Positions 31,444-33,808 of a stretch of DNA of 33,808 bases are shown here, in pieces. Within the stretch, counting starts at the first letter, position 1; each line of letters begins with the position of its first letter. The notes beneath the pieces were generated by a model, which worked only from the letters and a program-made list of their open reading frames with translations, was not told where the DNA came from and searched no databases. The translations under genes were made by a program, and so were the position numbers. Source of the stretch: Candidatus Hydrogenedentota bacterium (GTDB lineage Bacteria; Hydrogenedentota; Hydrogenedentia; Hydrogenedentales; CAILVY01); NCBI GenBank assembly GCA_029565395.1, contig JAKQOG010000056.1, forward strand, positions 1-33,808. The letters are read 5' to 3'.

Positions 31444-32598
31444 TCAGTCCACTTTTACCTTTGGAGGAGCAAAGAAGTCCAAATACCGGCTTGAAACCTT
31501 TCCTTGTTGAGCATTTCCCTTATGAATATATAGTCGATACCTCCACGTAACCACTTGACCTTTCCTGAATTTCATGTCGCCCTTTATGTTCGCATCAGGT
31601 GCATAATGTTTCCAGGCGAAGCAGTTTGCCGTCATTAAACCATAATCCCGGACATGCCACCCCGTCGGGAAACGGGGATTGCATGGGTGATCAAACACCG
31701 CTACGCCAACTTTCCGGCCCGATACCTGCCCACTATAATCACACCAGACTGCTGGCTTACCCCAGGTCTCCGCTTCTTGCACTCCCCCGAAGCCATTCTC
31801 GATCCTCCCCCCATTCCTGACATCCATTGAACTTGCCACTCGTATCGAAATTAACCCGCCCTCTTTAGTATCCCGAAACGTCACACCGCTTTCAGTCATT
31901 TTGAAGGCAATGGTCACATCAAACAACCGTATGCCTCCAGAAAGCGCGTAAATCCGTATTTCCCGGTTTTCCTTAAATTGAACCTTTCCCTTCGCATCAC
32001 ACCAATGATTCAATGCCTCAATCCGGCCAAAAACCGGACCGGCTTCCACCCGCAGGAACTTCTGATGCTGCTGTGTTCCATGCCCGGGATCTTCACTCCA
32101 GTTGTCCACTCCGTCACAATCCCCATACGCCACCCAAATCGATTTATGATGGGGATGATCCTGATGTTCACCCCGGCTTCTCTTCATCGGCCAATTGCGT
32201 GTTACTTGAACGCCATACGGACCCAATACCGGATACAAAAAAGGCCTAACCCATTTAGAATCATAGTTATACGAAGTAAACAGACCCCCATGTACCTGGA
32301 TATCCACTCGACCCTTCTCCTGATACTTATTTACCGAAACAAGGGAAGGAGAGGGAAGAGAGGTCTTCTCTACTAAAAGTGTTTGGCGGCACCCCGTCTT
32401 CAATCCTTGAACAAGCCATGATAACCACACCCCCGTGTGATCGCTCTCCATTTGACAAAAAATGATCTTTCCGCTTTTTTCGTCTTTTAATCTATACTGA
32501 CCACCATTTAGCCCCTTATCGGGAATATGAACCGTCACAGGGCATTGGCAGCGATCATGTTCTCCCGCTTCCAATATCAATTTATGGAGTGACGCCAC
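31444..32598 (-). CDS. PmoA-like protein (DUF6807 family)
   Basis: A GTG start at 32598 follows AGAGGAG seven nt upstream; the frame extends to 32658 without a Shine-Dalgarno. The 384-residue product carries the motifs I associate with the so-called PmoA family of planctomycetes and Bacteroidetes: R-P-F-L-Y-P-V-L-G-P-Y-G, D-H-P-H-H-K-S-I-W-V, G-L-I-S-I-R-V-A, and F-D-H-P-x-N-P-R-F-P. The name derives from a domain label, not from methane oxidation; no monooxygenase subunit is present. Conserved His residues (H-x-H-H) could bind a metal or sugar. Such genes usually occur in carbohydrate-use clusters. It lies 33 bp upstream of the IMPase-like gene on the same strand. Confidence 0.85.
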   Translation of the reverse strand: MASLHKLILEAGEHDRCQCPVTVHIPDKGLNGGQYRLKDEKSGKIIFCQMESDHTGVWLSWLVQGLKTGCRQTLLVEKTSLPSPSLVSVNKYQEKGRVDIQVHGGLFTSYNYDSKWVRPFLYPVLGPYGVQVTRNWPMKRSRGEHQDHPHHKSIWVAYGDCDGVDNWSEDPGHGTQQHQKFLRVEAGPVFGRIEALNHWCDAKGKVQFKENREIRIYALSGGIRLFDVTIAFKMTESGVTFRDTKEGGLISIRVASSMDVRNGGRIENGFGGVQEAETWGKPAVWCDYSGQVSGRKVGVAVFDHPCNPRFPTGWHVRDYGLMTANCFAWKHYAPDANIKGDMKFRKGQVVTWRYRLYIHKGNAQQGKVSSRYLDFFAPPKVKVD

Positions 32599-32688
32599 GA
32601 AACTACTCCTCTGAAATCCCCTGTGACCGGCTGTCCTGACTAAGGCCAATTTTAGCACTTCTTACCTAAATTGTCCAGAGGTTTCTAC

Positions 32689-32816
32689 AGGCGTTGCGAA
32701 AGTGCCTTTTTTTCTCAAAAGAGTTCCAGACACAGTGCAAATTACCGGCATTTCGCGGCTAAACCGTTGTGTTTTAGTTTGCCTGGAGGAGAAAAAGGCC
32801 CATTTTTCGATTGCCT
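32689..32816. repeat. 128-bp imperfect palindromic element, copy 1
   Basis: Degenerate inverted ends (AGGCGTTGCGAAAGTGCCTT at 32689-32708 and AAAGGCCCATTTTTCGATTG from 32794) enclose a centre. The centre matches the reverse complement of copy 2 (33670-33797) along its length, for example TTAC-GGCATT, CGTTG and GAGGAGAAAAAGGCC. The length equals that of copy 2. It contains no credible ORF. The arrangement resembles ERIC-type or MITE-like intergenic repeats. It lies between the PmoA-like gene and the response regulator. Confidence 0.8.
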
Positions 32817-32904
32817 TTTCTATTGGAGAATAAAAAAGTGCCCCCGGCTCAGTCGTTAAGACCGGAATATAGCCCCTTCCTGAGGGGAAAAGGATGAAAT
32901 GCGA

Positions 32905-33315
32905 TTACCCCACAGGCTCCAGCGCCTGTCGTATATGACGCTCTAATTCACTGGGGCGCAATGGTTTAGAAAGAACTGCGGAAACGGTGTTGGAGGGAAA
33001 GGTGCTTGTATCGAGCAAAAAACCTGTTAAGATAATAATGGGCAGGTCAGGATAGTCTTTGCGTATGCATTCAATGGCTTCAATACCGTTCATCCGCGGC
33101 ATTTCAATGTCCATGATTACAATGTCATATTCTTTTTGCTGGCACGTCATTACCGCTTCATGACCATTGCACGCTTCATCGACACGATACCCCCGAAGCT
33201 TGAACCAACTCACCAAAGCGGTCCTGACTTTGGGTTCATCATCCACAATCAATAACCGAATGCATTTAGGGTCTTCAAGCATTTCAGCCATTTCGATACA
33301 TCCAAGGCTGTTCAT
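32905..33315 (-). CDS. Single-domain response regulator (receiver domain)
   Basis: The ATG at 33315 has GGAG eight nt upstream; a GTG at 33339 is the alternative. The 136-residue protein is a CheY-like receiver: acidic pair Asp25-Asp26 in V-D-D-E, phospho-acceptor Asp69 in M-D-I-E-M-P, Thr97 in I-L-T-G and Lys117 in S-K-P-L. The segment between Thr97 and Lys117 is a few residues longer than usual. There is no output domain, so it acts by protein contact or in a phosphorelay. No histidine kinase is within the window. The gene sits alone between two inverted copies of the 128-bp palindromic repeat. Confidence 0.92.
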   Translation of the reverse strand: MNSLGCIEMAEMLEDPKCIRLLIVDDEPKVRTALVSWFKLRGYRVDEACNGHEAVMTCQQKEYDIVIMDIEMPRMNGIEAIECIRKDYPDLPIIILTGFLLDTSTFPSNTVSAVLSKPLRPSELERHIRQALEPVG

Positions 33316-33669
33316 CTTTATATCTCCGGTTGCTAACACACATGAATAATAACAACCGGAAGTTACCGTTCATACTTCAAATAAATTACGTTTTTTTAAT
33401 CTAATTTACCTAAAACAGCATCATTTTGCAAAAACCGTATTTACTCTGCTGGTTGTAAAAAGTTTGTCTCTTTATACCTAACGGTACTTCCATTATACAG
33501 GGGATCCTCATCCTCACCTTCATTATTTTGTGATGGGCCGTACAAACAAGCACTTTTATCAAATTACAAAACCGTTTTTATTGAATTCACTCCCTGAAAA
33601 TTCTGCATGTCACTTAATCCATAAGCATTATAGCATCAAGGTTGTTTAAAAACAAGACAAATTATCCAG
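33316..33669. other. AT-rich region upstream of the response regulator, no gene
   Basis: Nothing coding is visible. GGAAGTTACCGTT (33358-33370) and AACGGTACTTCC (33480-33491) form an imperfect inverted repeat with a 109-nt interior; ACAACC near 33352 and GGTTGT near 33452 also pair. These may be operator half-sites or remains of another palindromic element. Confidence 0.4.
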
Positions 33670-33797
33670 AGGCATTTGCGAAATAGGCCTTTTTCTCCTC
33701 TGGGTACAAGAAAAAGCAACGATTCATCTGTGCAATGCCAGTAAGTTGCCCTGTATCTTTTGATTTTTAGATGGAAAGGCCTATTTCGCAAATGCCT
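33670..33797. repeat. 128-bp palindromic element, copy 2, with perfect 23-bp terminal inverted repeats
   Basis: The ends at 33670-33692 (AGGCATTTGCGAAATAGGCC plus TTT) and 33775-33797 are exact reverse complements over 23 bp, enclosing 82 bp. The element is homologous over its whole length, in opposite orientation, to 32689-32816, and its ends are better preserved than those of copy 1. It encodes nothing. The window ends 11 bp later. Confidence 0.92.
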
Positions 33798-33808
33798 GAT
33801 CCATCCTG

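Noticed and set aside
31444..32598. Particulate methane monooxygenase subunit
   Set aside because: The PmoA-like label is historical; the protein is soluble, has no TM segments and no pmoB/pmoC neighbours.
32865..32895. CCCCT/AGGGG hairpin downstream of the response regulator as a terminator
   Set aside because: A 5-bp stem with no T-run after it on the minus strand.

Overview
The window looks like a chromosomal piece of an uncultured, GC-moderate, Gram-negative bacterium. I suspect Candidatus Hydrogenedentota or a planctomycete-like neighbour. This rests on family recognition only: the X-X-E-G repeat surface protein with paired dockerin-like ends, PKD lipoproteins, a DUF6807/PmoA-like protein, a xylose-isomerase-like TIM barrel and multidomain alpha/beta hydrolases. 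A FadL-type porin and predicted lipoproteins imply an outer membrane. No rRNA, tRNA, phage module, CRISPR array or intact insertion sequence is visible. The window begins inside a coding tandem repeat and ends just beyond a 128-bp palindromic repeat, so it may be a whole contig broken at repeats.

Layout. 1-9.1 kb: the 3' end of an E-G repeat surface protein, an orphan HicB-like protein, an alpha/beta hydrolase (minus strand), a PKD/beta-propeller lipoprotein overlapping a GH98-like secreted protein, a membrane-tethered PP2C phosphatase and a membrane-anchored M19 dipeptidase. 9.2-11.5 kb: a two-gene unit of a DnaA/Hda-like ATPase with a long coiled coil and an HD phosphohydrolase. 11.5-18.5 kb: a lipid-flavoured block. 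On the minus strand run an R2lox Mn/Fe oxidase, a FadL-like porin and a secreted double esterase. Divergent from them is a single polypeptide joining glycerol-3-phosphate dehydrogenase to a diacylglycerol-kinase-type domain.

18.5-20.6 kb is an AT-rich accessory patch: a second orphan HicB-like protein, a near-consensus promoter followed by three adjacent RNA hairpins and a 32-codon Lys/Ala-rich ORF, a stretch of possibly decayed sequence, a 67-aa protein of unknown function and an XRE regulator. 20.6-23.2 kb: an aldehyde dehydrogenase and a ketopantoate-reductase-like enzyme. 23.3-24.0 kb: a PIN-domain toxin with a small downstream partner. 24.0-26.5 kb: an IlvD/Edd dehydratase and a sugar isomerase-like TIM barrel. 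26.6-28.5 kb: a tight three-gene operon (four-TM protein, small beta-rich protein, P-loop NTPase) of unknown function. 28.7-32.6 kb: a protein with duplicated BLIP/BamE-like repeats, an inositol-monophosphatase-like enzyme with a histone-H1-like lysine-rich tail, and a PmoA-like protein. 32.7-33.8 kb: a single-domain response regulator flanked by two inverted copies of the 128-bp palindromic element.

Starts were chosen by Shine-Dalgarno position and signal-peptide fit. Several long open frames antisense to real genes were discarded.
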